Assembly: GCF_944387805.1 (NCBI RefSeq)
Contig: NZ_CALXGI010000026.1
Location: 1 to 32,512, forward strand
Length of the DNA stretch: 32,512 nucleotides
Reading direction: 5' to 3'
Source of the DNA: an uncultured Pseudoflavonifractor sp.
Lineage (GTDB): Bacteria; Bacillota; Clostridia; Oscillospirales; Oscillospiraceae
Shown here piece by piece: positions 6,960 through 15,274 of this stretch; the first letter of the stretch is position 1; the number at the start of each line of letters is the position of its first letter. A program made the position numbers and the translations under genes. The notes beneath the pieces were generated by a model that was not told the DNA's origin, made no database searches, and was given only the letters and a program-made list of their open reading frames with translations.

Positions 6960-6988
6960 ATTCTACCATCTTTTTTAAAAAGCGTAAA
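6960..6988 (-). promoter_or_regulatory. Probable promoter of rodA
   Basis: On the minus strand TTTACG (6988-6983) and TAGAAT (6965-6960) are 17 bp apart. The start would be near 6953, giving a GC-rich leader of about 145 bases before the TTG start. The element lies back to back with the tsaE promoter, their -35 hexamers only 6 bp apart. Confidence 0.45.
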
Positions 6989-6994
6989 CAAGTT

Positions 6995-7023
6995 TTGCGC
7001 AGTGTTCACACATATGTTATAAT
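6995..7023 (+). promoter_or_regulatory. Promoter of the tsaE-tsaB-upp operon
   Basis: TTGCGC (6995-7000) and a consensus TATAAT (7018-7023) are separated by 17 bp. Transcription is expected from about 7030, leaving a leader of nearly 60 bases before the ATG at 7089. Confidence 0.65.
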
Positions 7024-7088
7024 GTCCCACATAAGTAAGACTGCCGGAGGGCCCAGCAGGCTGTTTCGGCAGGAATCTGAGGTGTAAT

Positions 7089-7517
7089 ATGGAATATGTT
7101 TCAAATGCCCCGGAGGAAACCGAGGCTCTGGGGGCCGCTCTGGCGGAGCGGCTGAAGCCGGGGACAGTGGTGGCCTTCAGCGGGGACCTGGGAGCGGGCA
7201 AGACCGCTTTTGTCCGGGGCATGGCCCGTGGCCTGGGCATCCCTGAACGGGTGACTAGCCCAACCTTTACCATTGTAAATGAGTATGAAGGAGGCCGCCT
7301 GCCTCTGTTCCACTTCGACATGTACCGCCTGGACAGCTCTGACGAGCTGTTCGACATCGGCTGGGAGGACTACCTGGTCCGGGGCGGAGTGTGCGCCGTG
7401 GAATGGAGCGAGAACGTCTCCGACGCTCTGGACGCAGACTGCATCCGGGTGGACATCCGACGAGGCGCCCACGATAACCAGCGGCTGATTACCATAGCGG
7501 GAGGGGGAGCGGCATGA
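7089..7517 (+). CDS. tsaE: tRNA threonylcarbamoyladenosine biosynthesis ATPase TsaE
   Basis: TsaE is the P-loop ATPase that drives turnover of the TsaB-TsaD complex making t6A at position 37 of ANN-decoding tRNAs. The 142-residue protein shows the Walker A motif GDLGAGKT at 32-39, the family signature [11 protein letters not shown] after it, and the HFDMYRL and DYL/VEWSE segments that mark TsaE (YjeE). The length is typical. The ATG at 7089 is preceded by GAGGTG. The last four bases overlap the start of tsaB (ATGA), so the two are translationally coupled. It is the first gene of an operon with its own consensus-like promoter. Confidence 0.95.
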   Translation: MEYVSNAPEETEALGAALAERLKPGTVVAFSGDLGAGKTAFVRGMARGLGIPERVTSPTFTIVNEYEGGRLPLFHFDMYRLDSSDELFDIGWEDYLVRGGVCAVEWSENVSDALDADCIRVDIRRGAHDNQRLITIAGGGAA

Positions 7518-8251
7518 AGATATTGGCGCTGGAGACCTCTGCAGTGGCCTGCTCGGTGGCTCTGTGCGAGGATGAGAAGCTGCTGGCCCAGTTCTTTCAG
7601 AACAATGGCCTGACCCACAGCGTGACCCTGATGCCCATGTGCCAGGCCATGCTGGCCGGGTGCGGCGTGAAGCTGGAGGATGTGGACGTCATCGCGGTGG
7701 CGGCGGGACCGGGGTCATTTACCGGCCTGCGCATCGGTGTGGCGGCGGCCAAAGGCCTGGCCTGGCCGGGGGACAAGCCCTGTGCTGGGGTGTCTACCCT
7801 GGAGGCCATGGCCTGGACGGTGGCCCATGCGGAGGGGGCGGAGATCTGCGCTGTTATGGACGCGCGCCGGAACCAGGTGTACAACGCCCGCTTTGCCGCC
7901 GTAGACGGCGCGCCGGTGCGGCTGACCCCTGACCGGGCTATCAGCCTGGCCGAGCTGGGGGAGGAGCTAAAAAACAGCGGAAAGCCGCAAATAATAGTTG
8001 GAGACGGTGCAGGGTTATGCTATAATAATTTGAACGGGTGTGGGCCGCAGCTCCGCATGGCGCCGCCCCATCTGCGCCTTCAGACAGCATGGGGCGTGGC
8101 CCGGGCCGCCCTGGAGCAGGCCCGGGCGGGCACGCTGACCACGGCTCAGAACCTTGCGCCCGACTATCACCGCCTCTCCCAGGCGGAGCGGGAGCGTCTG
8201 GAACGGGAACGTATGCAGGCGCAGACAGAGACTGCCGCGTCCACGAAATAA
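7514..8251 (+). CDS. tsaB: tRNA threonylcarbamoyladenosine biosynthesis protein TsaB
   Basis: TsaB is the non-catalytic scaffold that pairs with TsaD for the threonylcarbamoyl transfer step of t6A synthesis. The 245 residues begin with the ASKHA strand [17 protein letters not shown] and carry the TsaB signature [11 protein letters not shown] at 65-75, followed by AKGLAW. The [14 protein letters not shown] segment near residue 116 is also typical. Metal-binding histidines expected in TsaD are absent, which separates it from TsaD. It overlaps tsaE by four bases and is followed 22 bp later by upp. The C-terminal 30 residues are charged and rich in Arg and Glu. Confidence 0.95.
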   Translation: MKILALETSAVACSVALCEDEKLLAQFFQNNGLTHSVTLMPMCQAMLAGCGVKLEDVDVIAVAAGPGSFTGLRIGVAAAKGLAWPGDKPCAGVSTLEAMAWTVAHAEGAEICAVMDARRNQVYNARFAAVDGAPVRLTPDRAISLAELGEELKNSGKPQIIVGDGAGLCYNNLNGCGPQLRMAPPHLRLQTAWGVARAALEQARAGTLTTAQNLAPDYHRLSQAERERLERERMQAQTETAASTK

Positions 8252-8273
8252 ACATACAAAGGGGACATTGACG

Positions 8274-8912
8274 ATGGAAAAGATGGATAAGGTACATGTG
8301 CTGGACCACCCTCTTCTACAGCATAAGCTGAGCATTCTGCGGGATGAGCGCACCGGCGTGAAGGATTTTCGCGAGGTGGTGTCCGAAATTGCCACCCTGA
8401 TGTGCTACGAGGCCACCCGGGACCTGCCTCTGGAAGAGGTGGAGATTAAGACTCCGGTCGCCACAGCCAAGTTCAAGGCTCTCTCGGGCAAAAAGCTGGC
8501 CATTGTGCCCGTGCTGCGGGCCGGTCTGGGCATGGTGGACGGTATTCTCACCCTGATCCCCTCTGCCAAGGTGGGGCACATCGGCCTGTACCGTGACCCC
8601 CAGACCCTGGAGCCTGTGGAGTACTACTGCAAGATGCCCAACGACATCTCCGAGCGGGATGTCATCATTCTGGACCCCATGCTGGCCACCGGCGGCTCCG
8701 CTTCTGCCGCCATCCAGTTTCTCAAGAACTACGGCGTCAAGCACATCAAGCTGATGAACATCATTGCCGCCCCCGAGGGCATCGAGCGGGTGCAGAAGGA
8801 CCATCCCGATGTGGATGTGTACTGCGCCGCCGTGGACGAGAAGCTCAATGACCATGGCTACATTGTCCCCGGCCTGGGCGATGCTGGCGACCGCATTTTC
8901 GGCACCAAGTAA
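8274..8912 (+). CDS. upp: Uracil phosphoribosyltransferase
   Basis: Upp converts uracil and PRPP to UMP in pyrimidine salvage. The protein is 212 residues from the ATG at 8274, close to the family norm of about 209. The 5-phosphoribose/pyrophosphate loop DPMLATGGS is at 134-142, the LRAGLGM segment at about 81-87, and the uracil-binding C-terminal [13 protein letters not shown] is intact. I chose 8274 because AAAGGGG stands nine bases upstream; the frame is open further upstream into tsaB, but that extension does not resemble the family. It lies 22 bp after tsaB and is the last gene before a strong hairpin. Its link with t6A genes is probably positional only. Confidence 0.95.
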   Translation: MEKMDKVHVLDHPLLQHKLSILRDERTGVKDFREVVSEIATLMCYEATRDLPLEEVEIKTPVATAKFKALSGKKLAIVPVLRAGLGMVDGILTLIPSAKVGHIGLYRDPQTLEPVEYYCKMPNDISERDVIILDPMLATGGSASAAIQFLKNYGVKHIKLMNIIAAPEGIERVQKDHPDVDVYCAAVDEKLNDHGYIVPGLGDAGDRIFGTK

Positions 8913-8925
8913 CACATTCACAACC

Positions 8926-8971
8926 AAGTGCAGCGGCCCTTCGGTAATAAACCGGAGGGCCGCTGCCACTT
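8926..8971 (+). terminator. Hairpin terminator after upp
   Basis: The segment 8926-8945 pairs with 8951-8971 over about 19 bp with one bulged base and one wobble pair, around the short loop AATAA. The downstream sequence is A-rich rather than a clean T-run, so termination may be incomplete or rely on the stem. Confidence 0.6.
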
Positions 8972-9014
8972 ATAAGAAAATTTTCTCAGGCTGCTGGCGG
9001 CAGGGAGAAAACGG

Positions 9015-9043
9015 TTGAGTATTGGAAGAGGAAGTGCTATAAT
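9015..9043 (+). promoter_or_regulatory. Promoter of ddl-murF
   Basis: TTGAGT (9015-9020) and consensus TATAAT (9038-9043) are separated by exactly 17 bp. The leader is about 47 bases, ending with AGGAG (9083-9087) nine bases before the ATG at 9097. Confidence 0.7.
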
Positions 9044-9096
9044 ATTTTCCAAGTGCGTAAACATGAAAAAGACTGTTCCGAGAGGAGTTTCCCATA

Positions 9097-10149
9097 ATGA
9101 AAATCGTGGTTTTGGCCGGCGGACTTTCGCCGGAGCGGAATGTGTCCCTGTCCACAGGCACCATGGTGGCCGAAGCCCTTACCAGCCTGGGCCATGAGGT
9201 GGCCATGGTGGATATGTACTTCGGCGTGAAGGAGAAGGGGGCGGAGCTGTCCGGCCTCTTCGGCGCGCCCATCTCCGAGGAGCACAAGCGGGTGAGCCGT
9301 CAGGCCCCCGATCTGGCGGCGGTGAAGGCAAGCCGAACTGAGGGCGGAGACAACATGTTCGGCCCCGGTGTGCTGGAGCTGTGCGGCATGGCCGACCTGG
9401 TGTTCCTGGCCCTCCACGGCTCCTGCGGCGAGGACGGCCGGGTCCAGGCTGCCTTTGACCTGATGGGCATCCCCTACACCGGCTCCGGCTATCTGGGCAG
9501 CGCCATCGCCATGGATAAGGACCTGACCAAGCGGATGGTGGCCGACGTGGTCAGCACTCCCGGCTGGAAGACAGTGTCCTATACCGCCGCCGACATCGAC
9601 AGGCTGGTGGAGACCGCCCGGCTGCCTCTGGTGGTGAAGCCGGTGGCCAGCGGGTCCTCCATCGGCGTGTCCATCGCCCATACGCCGGAGGAGCTCCGCA
9701 CCGCCCTCACCGAGGGCCTGGCCCTGGGCGGCCGGACCGTGCTGGAGCAGTATGTGAAGGGCCGCGAGCTCCAGGTGGCCATTCTGGAGGATAAGGCCCT
9801 GCCCTCCATTGAGATCATCCCCAAGCAGGGGTTTTATGACTACGAGAACAAGTACCAGCCCGGCGCGGCCGAGGAGGTCTGCCCGGCAGACATCAGCTCC
9901 GAGGCGGAGCAGAAGCTGCGCGCCGCTGCTCTGCGGGTCTACGAGACCTTGGGCCTGTCCGTGTACTCCCGGGCGGACTTCATTCTGGACGCTGACGGAG
10001 AGCCCTGGTTCCTGGAGATTAACACCCTGCCCGGCATGACTCCCACCAGCCTGGTACCCCAGGAGGCCGCCGCGGTAGGCATTGACTACAACATGCTGTG
10101 CCAGCGCATTGTGGACGCGTCCCTGGCGGCGCGGAAGCAGGGCCGGTAA
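9097..10149 (+). CDS. ddl: D-alanine-D-alanine ligase
   Basis: Ddl makes the D-Ala-D-Ala dipeptide for the peptidoglycan stem. The 350-residue ATP-grasp protein shows the N-terminal VVLAGGLSPERNVSLSTG motif (ATP-grasp Ddl signature), LHGSCGEDGRVQ, GSGYLGSAIAMDKDLTK, PLVVKPVASGSSIGVSI, and the metal-binding C-terminus FLEINTLPGMTPTSLVP. The omega loop reads FYDYENKYQPG, which matches D-Ala-D-Ala ligases rather than the D-Ala-D-Lac ligases VanA/VanB. The segment around residues 45-85 is longer than in E. coli DdlB. It is followed 28 bp later by murF, the enzyme that consumes its product, so the pair forms a functional operon. Confidence 0.95.
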   Translation: MKIVVLAGGLSPERNVSLSTGTMVAEALTSLGHEVAMVDMYFGVKEKGAELSGLFGAPISEEHKRVSRQAPDLAAVKASRTEGGDNMFGPGVLELCGMADLVFLALHGSCGEDGRVQAAFDLMGIPYTGSGYLGSAIAMDKDLTKRMVADVVSTPGWKTVSYTAADIDRLVETARLPLVVKPVASGSSIGVSIAHTPEELRTALTEGLALGGRTVLEQYVKGRELQVAILEDKALPSIEIIPKQGFYDYENKYQPGAAEEVCPADISSEAEQKLRAAALRVYETLGLSVYSRADFILDADGEPWFLEINTLPGMTPTSLVPQEAAAVGIDYNMLCQRIVDASLAARKQGR

Positions 10150-10177
10150 GAAAAAGACTGGACACAAGGAGAAGCAT

Positions 10178-11569
10178 ATGGAACCGATCACCATACGGGA
10201 CATTCTCACGGCGGTAAAGGGCCGAATCCTGGGCGATTTTGAAAATTTGGATCTGGAGATCAGCCGGGTGGAGACGGACAGCCGCACCATCCACGAAGGC
10301 TCTCTTTTCGTCCCCCTCATCGGCGAACAGTTTGACGGCCATGCCTACATCACCGCGGCTCTGGAGGGGGGCGCTGCGGCCTGCTTTACCCAGCGGGACC
10401 GGGAGAGCTATCTGCCCGGCAAGTGCTACATCCGGGTGGACCATACCCAGCGGGCCCTGCGGGAGCTGGCGGTCTGGTACAAGAAGAAGTTTGACATCCC
10501 GGTGGTGGCGGTGACGGGCAGCGTGGGCAAAACCACCACAAAGGATATGGTGGCCGCCGTCCTTGGGGAGCGCTACAAGGTACTCAAGACCGAGGGAAAC
10601 CTGAACACGGACATCGGCACCTGCCGTACGCTGTTCCGGCTGGACAAGAGCTATGAAATTGCGGTGCTGGAGATGGGCATGAACCACCCCGGCGAGATTG
10701 AGGTCATGTCCGCCATTGTCCAGCCCGACGTGTGTCTCATCACCAACATCGGTGATTCCCACATCGAGCACCTGGGCTCCCGGGAGAACATCCTCAAGGC
10801 CAAATGTGAGATTTTCAGCCACGCTAAGCCGGGGTGCCTGGCGGTGCTCAACGGGGACGACCCGCTGCTGCGCACCCTGGAGGGTAAGCTGCCCGGGCCC
10901 ATCCTCTGGTGCGGCGGCGCGGACGGGCTGGATTACACCGCAGACAACCTGGTAAGCGACGGGACATCCAATGTAAGGTGTGAAGTAAAAACACCTCACA
11001 GCAGCTGCCAGGTAGAGATTCCCGCCCTGGGCAGCCACATGATTTACCCCACCTTGATGGCGGCGGCGGTGGCAGAGCACTTTGGCGTCACGGCGGAGGA
11101 ATTTCGCCGGGGTGTGCTCCACTTCGCCCCCACCAAGATGCGTATGAACATCATCCAGCGGGGGGAGGATATCACCATTCTCAACGACACCTACAATGCC
11201 AATCCCCAGTCCATGCGGGCGGCGGTGGAGGTGCTCTCCAAGACTCACGGATCTCCGAAAATCGCCGTGCTGGGGGACATGTTTGAGCTGGGTACACTGG
11301 CCCCCGCCCTTCACGCCGGCATCGGCACCTACCTGGGCAAGGCCGGTATCGACTGCCTGGTGGCCGTGGGCGAGCTGGCCAGGAACATCTACGACGCTGC
11401 GGCCGAGGCCAAGGTGCCGGAAATCCACTACTGCGCCACAAAACAGGAGGCCCTGCCCATCCTGGCGCAGGTGGTGAAACCACACGCGACCATTCTGGTC
11501 AAGGCCTCCCGGGGCATGGCGTTTGAAGATTTGACAGAGTACCTGAAGAGCATCACCCAGGAGCCCTGA
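10178..11569 (+). CDS. murF: UDP-N-acetylmuramoyl-tripeptide-D-alanyl-D-alanine ligase
   Basis: MurF adds D-Ala-D-Ala to the UDP-MurNAc tripeptide, completing the cytoplasmic peptidoglycan precursor. From the ATG at 10178 (AAGGAG six bases upstream) the protein is 463 residues. It contains the Mur ligase P-loop VTGSVGKTTTKDM, then the MurF hallmarks TEGNLNTDIGT, EMGMNHPGEIEVMS, TNIGDSHIEHLGSRENI and KCEIF, and further on NDTYNANPQSM and LGDMFELG in the C-terminal domain. The frame is open into ddl, but the extension lacks similarity and the ribosome binding site fixes the start. The stop is one base from the stop of the convergent mtnA gene, with no terminator between. Confidence 0.95.
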   Translation: MEPITIRDILTAVKGRILGDFENLDLEISRVETDSRTIHEGSLFVPLIGEQFDGHAYITAALEGGAAACFTQRDRESYLPGKCYIRVDHTQRALRELAVWYKKKFDIPVVAVTGSVGKTTTKDMVAAVLGERYKVLKTEGNLNTDIGTCRTLFRLDKSYEIAVLEMGMNHPGEIEVMSAIVQPDVCLITNIGDSHIEHLGSRENILKAKCEIFSHAKPGCLAVLNGDDPLLRTLEGKLPGPILWCGGADGLDYTADNLVSDGTSNVRCEVKTPHSSCQVEIPALGSHMIYPTLMAAAVAEHFGVTAEEFRRGVLHFAPTKMRMNIIQRGEDITILNDTYNANPQSMRAAVEVLSKTHGSPKIAVLGDMFELGTLAPALHAGIGTYLGKAGIDCLVAVGELARNIYDAAAEAKVPEIHYCATKQEALPILAQVVKPHATILVKASRGMAFEDLTEYLKSITQEP

Positions 11570-11570
11570 G

Positions 11571-12590
11571 TCAGCCGAAGAGCTTGGCCAAGTTCTCCTT
11601 GAAGGGCGGGTAGATGACCCCCTTTTCGGTGATGATGCCGGTGAGCAGCTGGTGGGGGGTCACGTCAAAGGCCGGATTCCAGGTGCGCACCTGCTCCGGC
11701 GCGGTCTGGACCCCCGCCAGATGGGTCACCTCAACGCCGGGGCGCTCCTCAATGGGAATGCCGCTGCCGTCCGGAATGGACAGGTCGATGGTGGAGGAGG
11801 GCAGGGCGGTGTAAAAGGGGATACCGTGGTAGCGGGCGTTGACCGCCACCGAGTAGGTGCCGATTTTGTTGGCAAAGTCCCCGTTGGCGGCCATTCGGTC
11901 GCAGCCCAGAATCACCAGATCCACCTTGCCCTGAGCCATGAGAAAACCGGCCATATTGTCGGTGATGAGGGTGCAGGGAATGTTGTCGTGCACCAGCTCA
12001 TAGGCGGTGAGCCGGGCGCCCTGGAGCAGGGGACGGGTTTCGTCAGCGTAAACCATATCCACTTTACCCTGACTGAAAGCAGAGCGCACCACGCCCAGCA
12101 CCGTGCCATATCCGCCGGTGGCCAGGCTGCCGGCATTGCAGTGGGTGAGAATGTGGGCGTGGTGGGGCACCACCGCCGCGCCGAAGTCGCCCAGGGCGTG
12201 GTTCATAGCCACATCCTCCTGGTGGATGGCTTTGGCCTCCCGGATAAGGGCGTCAATGGCCTCCGGTATGCCGCCGTTGGCCTTCAGGCAGCCGGCCATG
12301 CGGCGGAGGGCCCAGAACAGGTTGACGGCGGTGGGCCGGCTGGCGGCCAGCACCCGCTCCGCCTCCTCCATGGCGGCGGAAAAGTCGGGCGCACTGCGCA
12401 GCTCCAGCGCGGCCAGACAGTAGGCATAGGCAGCGGTCACGCCGATGGCGGGGGCGCCCCGCACCACCATATCGGTGATGGCCTTGGCCACGGCCCGGAA
12501 ATCCGTATAGGCGATCCAGTCCTCCCGGACGGGAAGTCTTGTCTGGTCGAGAAGGTAAAGCGTATTTCCTTCCCAGCGAATTGCATCCAT
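11571..12590 (-). CDS. mtnA: S-methyl-5-thioribose-1-phosphate isomerase
   Basis: MtnA converts 5-methylthioribose-1-phosphate to the ribulose form, in methionine salvage or in anaerobic 5-deoxypentose disposal routes. The 339-residue protein has the eIF2B-like fold signatures: RGAPAIG at 44-50, THCNAGSLATGGYGT with catalytic Cys151, YADETRPLLQGARLTA, and GCDRMAANGDFANKIGTY with catalytic Asp231. Both catalytic residues are intact and favour MtnA over ribose-1,5-bisphosphate isomerase. The ATG at 12590 has AGGAGG seven bases upstream. No other methionine-salvage gene (mtnN, mtnK, mtnP, mtnB) is in the window, so the gene stands alone here and the downstream route is unknown. Confidence 0.93.
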   Translation of the reverse strand: MDAIRWEGNTLYLLDQTRLPVREDWIAYTDFRAVAKAITDMVVRGAPAIGVTAAYAYCLAALELRSAPDFSAAMEEAERVLAASRPTAVNLFWALRRMAGCLKANGGIPEAIDALIREAKAIHQEDVAMNHALGDFGAAVVPHHAHILTHCNAGSLATGGYGTVLGVVRSAFSQGKVDMVYADETRPLLQGARLTAYELVHDNIPCTLITDNMAGFLMAQGKVDLVILGCDRMAANGDFANKIGTYSVAVNARYHGIPFYTALPSSTIDLSIPDGSGIPIEERPGVEVTHLAGVQTAPEQVRTWNPAFDVTPHQLLTGIITEKGVIYPPFKENLAKLFG

Positions 12591-12643
12591 AACGAAGCCT
12601 CCTAAGCGCTTCGGCCGCCGGCAGGGCGGTCGGTGATATAGTA

Positions 12644-12673
12644 ATTGTAGCACAAAGGACTGACAGGAGACAA
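12644..12673 (-). promoter_or_regulatory. Possible promoter of mtnA
   Basis: On the minus strand TTGTCT (12673-12668) and TACAAT (12649-12644) are separated by 18 bp. The -35 lies just before the ATG of the divergent ABC-F gene (12677) and overlaps its ribosome binding site on the other strand, so the intergenic region is very compact. I found no equally good promoter for the plus-strand operon here. Confidence 0.4.
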
Positions 12674-12676
12674 GAA

Positions 12677-14578
12677 ATGATAGATATATCCGTCTCAAAC
12701 CTGACCAAAGAGTTTGAGGTAGGCAAGAAAATACTGGATGGACTCACCTTCCAGGTGGACCAGGGGGAACGGGTGGGCCTGCTGGGCAAAAACGGCGCGG
12801 GCAAGACCACGGTGTTCAAAATTATCACCGGTGAGATGGACTACGACGACGGCCAGGTGATGACCGCGCCCGGCAAGACGGTGGGCCTTATCTCCCAGAT
12901 TCCGGTCTATCCGCCGGAGTACACCGTAGAAGACGTGCTGAATACGGCCTTCTCCAAACTCCACAAGATAGAGGAAGAGATGACCGCTCTCACCGCTCAA
13001 ATGGGGGAGAACAGCGACCCGGCCCTGCTGCGGCGGTATGGGGAACTCTCCGCCGCCTTTGAGGCCAAGGGCGGTTACGACACTGCCACCGAGCTCAACA
13101 AGGTATGCAATGGTCTGGAGATTCCCCAGGCCATGCGGGAGCAGCTTTTCTCCGCCCTGTCCGGCGGAGAAAAGACCCGGGTGAATCTGGGGCGTCTGAT
13201 TCTGGAGGACACCGACATCCTCCTGCTGGACGAGCCTACCAACCACCTGGACCTGCGGGCCACCGAGTGGCTGGAGGAGTACCTGGATAAGTTTAAGGGT
13301 ACCGTGCTGGCAATCTCCCACGACCGGTGGTTCCTGGACAAGGTGGTCCGCCGGGTAATTGAAATTGTGGACGGCAAGGCTGAGTTCTACGAGGGCAATT
13401 ACAGCTTCTACGTGGTGGAGAAGGAACGCCGCTACCAGGAAAAGCTCAAGCAGTACGAGAAGGAGCAGGCCAAGATTGAGCAGCTTCAGAGCGCCGCGGA
13501 CAAGCTCCATTTGTGGGCTTTCATGGGCAATGACAAGCTGCACAAGCGGGCTTTCTCCATGGAGAAGCGCATTGAGCGCATGCGCACCACCGATAAGCCC
13601 AAGAAGGACCGGAAGCTGGACATCCGCTTCGGCGAACGGGATTTCCGGGGCGACGAAGTGATGGTCATCAAGGGGCTGGCCAAGCGCTTTGACGGCCGGA
13701 CACTGTTTTCCGATGTAAACCTGTTGGTGGAGGGGGGCGAGCGCATCGCCCTGCTGGGAGACAACGGCACTGGTAAATCCACCCTGATTAAAATCATCAT
13801 GGGGGAGGAGCAGCCCAGCGAGGGCAAGATCCGCATGGGCCCTACGGTAAAAATCGGCTACCTGCCCCAGATCATCCACTTCTCCCACCCCGAGCGCAAC
13901 CTGGTGGACACCATGATCTATGACCTGGACTGCTCCACCCAGACTGCCCGCAACCGGTTGGCCGCCTTTAATTTCCAGGGCGAAGACGTGTTCAAGCCGG
14001 TGTCCGCCCTGTCGGGCGGCGAGCAGAGCCGCCTGCGGCTGTGCATGCTGATGGACGAGAAGATCAACCTGCTGATTTTGGACGAGCCCACCAACCACCT
14101 GGACGTGGCCAGCCGTGAGTGGATTGAAGAGGCGGTGGAGGACTACGAGGGCAACCTGCTCTTTGTCTCCCATGACCGTTACTTCATCAACCGCTTTGCC
14201 ACCCGTATCTGGATGCTGGAAGACGGCCATATCACCGATTTTGTGGGCACCTATCAGGAATTCCAGGCCGCCCGGCAGCGGAAGCAGGCTCAGGCCAAGG
14301 CTGCGCCTGTGATGCAGGAGGAAAAGCCTAAGAAGGAGAAACCCAGGCGTCCCGGCGGCACCAAGGAGCTGGAGAAGCAGGTGGCGGCGGCGGAGCGGGC
14401 GGTGGCCAAGGCAGAGGAGCGGCAGTATGAGCTGTCCCTCAAGGCTGAAGAGGTGGCCTCCAACTATCTGGAGCTCCAAAAGGTGTACGAGGAGCAGAAG
14501 GCGCTGGAGGATGAGATTGCCGCCCTGTATGCCAAATGGGAGCAGCTGGCCGCCGAACTGGAGGAGGCCCAGGGATGA
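12677..14578 (+). CDS. ABC-F family ATPase (Uup/YdiF-like ribosome-associated ATPase)
   Basis: ABC-F proteins have two ATPase domains and no membrane part; known members act on the ribosome. This 633-residue protein shows Walker A GKNGAGKTT at about 37-45, LSGGEKTR near 160 and LDEPTNHLDL, then a second set with GDNGTGKST near 360, LSGGEQSR near 445 and LDEPTNHLDV. The inter-domain linker (about 245-320), basic and helical, corresponds to the P-site tRNA-interaction arm. The C-terminal 100 residues are a Lys/Ala/Glu-rich hinge followed by a coiled coil, as in Uup and YdiF. It is probably a housekeeping factor; antibiotic-resistance ABC-F proteins usually have longer linkers, but this is not decisive. 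It overlaps the next gene by four bases and heads an eight-gene run. Confidence 0.9.
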   Translation: MIDISVSNLTKEFEVGKKILDGLTFQVDQGERVGLLGKNGAGKTTVFKIITGEMDYDDGQVMTAPGKTVGLISQIPVYPPEYTVEDVLNTAFSKLHKIEEEMTALTAQMGENSDPALLRRYGELSAAFEAKGGYDTATELNKVCNGLEIPQAMREQLFSALSGGEKTRVNLGRLILEDTDILLLDEPTNHLDLRATEWLEEYLDKFKGTVLAISHDRWFLDKVVRRVIEIVDGKAEFYEGNYSFYVVEKERRYQEKLKQYEKEQAKIEQLQSAADKLHLWAFMGNDKLHKRAFSMEKRIERMRTTDKPKKDRKLDIRFGERDFRGDEVMVIKGLAKRFDGRTLFSDVNLLVEGGERIALLGDNGTGKSTLIKIIMGEEQPSEGKIRMGPTVKIGYLPQIIHFSHPERNLVDTMIYDLDCSTQTARNRLAAFNFQGEDVFKPVSALSGGEQSRLRLCMLMDEKINLLILDEPTNHLDVASREWIEEAVEDYEGNLLFVSHDRYFINRFATRIWMLEDGHITDFVGTYQEFQAARQRKQAQAKAAPVMQEEKPKKEKPRRPGGTKELEKQVAAAERAVAKAEERQYELSLKAEEVASNYLELQKVYEEQKALEDEIAALYAKWEQLAAELEEAQG

Positions 14579-15273
14579 AGAGACAGAACGCATACCGCCC
14601 CTACGGCGGGAAGAGGCTCCATCCGCTCCTGCGGGTTTTGATGGCCCTGATCGGGCTGGGGCTTATCTGTTTTGCTGTTCTGGCTGCCATTGTGTACGCA
14701 GGAGAGAGAACGCAAATTCATGGCACGCCTGAGGTGATGATCATTCTGGGCTGCAAAGTAGAGCCGGACGGACCGTCGGAGCTGCTGCAGGACAGGCTGG
14801 ATACAGCGCTGGACTATCTCAATGCTCTGGACAGCCCCATCCCGGTTATTGTCAGCGGCGGCCAGGGCCGGGACGAGCCGGAGAGCGAGGCGGCCTGCAT
14901 GGCCGGCTATCTGACTCAGTCCGGCTATTCTGACACATACATCTATCTGGAGGATAACTCCCATAACACAGCTGAAAACCTGGGTTATTCCCTGGAATAC
15001 CTGGAGCGGCTGGGGGTGGACCCTGCGGAGGGCGGGGTGCTGATTGTGTCCAATGGGTTCCATCTGACCCGGGCACGGATGCTGGCGGAGCGGTTTGGAT
15101 ACGGCAATGTGTCCACCCTGGCGGCCCCCTCCAGCCACCTGCCATCCCGGATCAGCATGTTTTTCCGGGAGCCTCTGGCACTGGTAAAGTCCTTTCTCCT
15201 GGATCGGGAGATTCCCCAGAATCATGCAGCAACACCTATGGCTGAGGTCAGCCGAATCATTGACGGAGGTTAA
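14575..15273 (+). CDS. YdcF/SanA/ElyC-type DUF218 membrane protein
   Basis: The 232-residue protein has an N-terminal membrane span (about 19-43, [24 protein letters not shown]) and then a DUF218 domain: [56 protein letters not shown] and [24 protein letters not shown]218 proteins such as ElyC and SanA affect envelope integrity and undecaprenyl-phosphate or peptidoglycan homeostasis; the chemistry is not settled. The domain probably faces outward (inferred). I chose the ATG at 14575, which overlaps the ABC-F stop as ATGA and has GAGGAGG upstream inside that gene. Base use is a little less GC-rich than in its neighbours. Confidence 0.85.
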   Translation: MKRQNAYRPYGGKRLHPLLRVLMALIGLGLICFAVLAAIVYAGERTQIHGTPEVMIILGCKVEPDGPSELLQDRLDTALDYLNALDSPIPVIVSGGQGRDEPESEAACMAGYLTQSGYSDTYIYLEDNSHNTAENLGYSLEYLERLGVDPAEGGVLIVSNGFHLTRARMLAERFGYGNVSTLAAPSSHLPSRISMFFREPLALVKSFLLDREIPQNHAATPMAEVSRIIDGG

Positions 15274-15274
15274 C

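Noticed and set aside
9097..10149. Vancomycin-resistance type (D-Ala-D-Lac) ligase
   Set aside because: The omega loop carries the FYDYENKY pattern of ordinary D-Ala-D-Ala ligases, and the gene is in operon with murF, not with vanH/vanX.
12695..14593. Long minus-strand open frame opposite the ABC-F gene
   Set aside because: Leu/Val/Gln/His-rich product without motifs, complementary to an intact ABC-F protein with all ATPase motifs.
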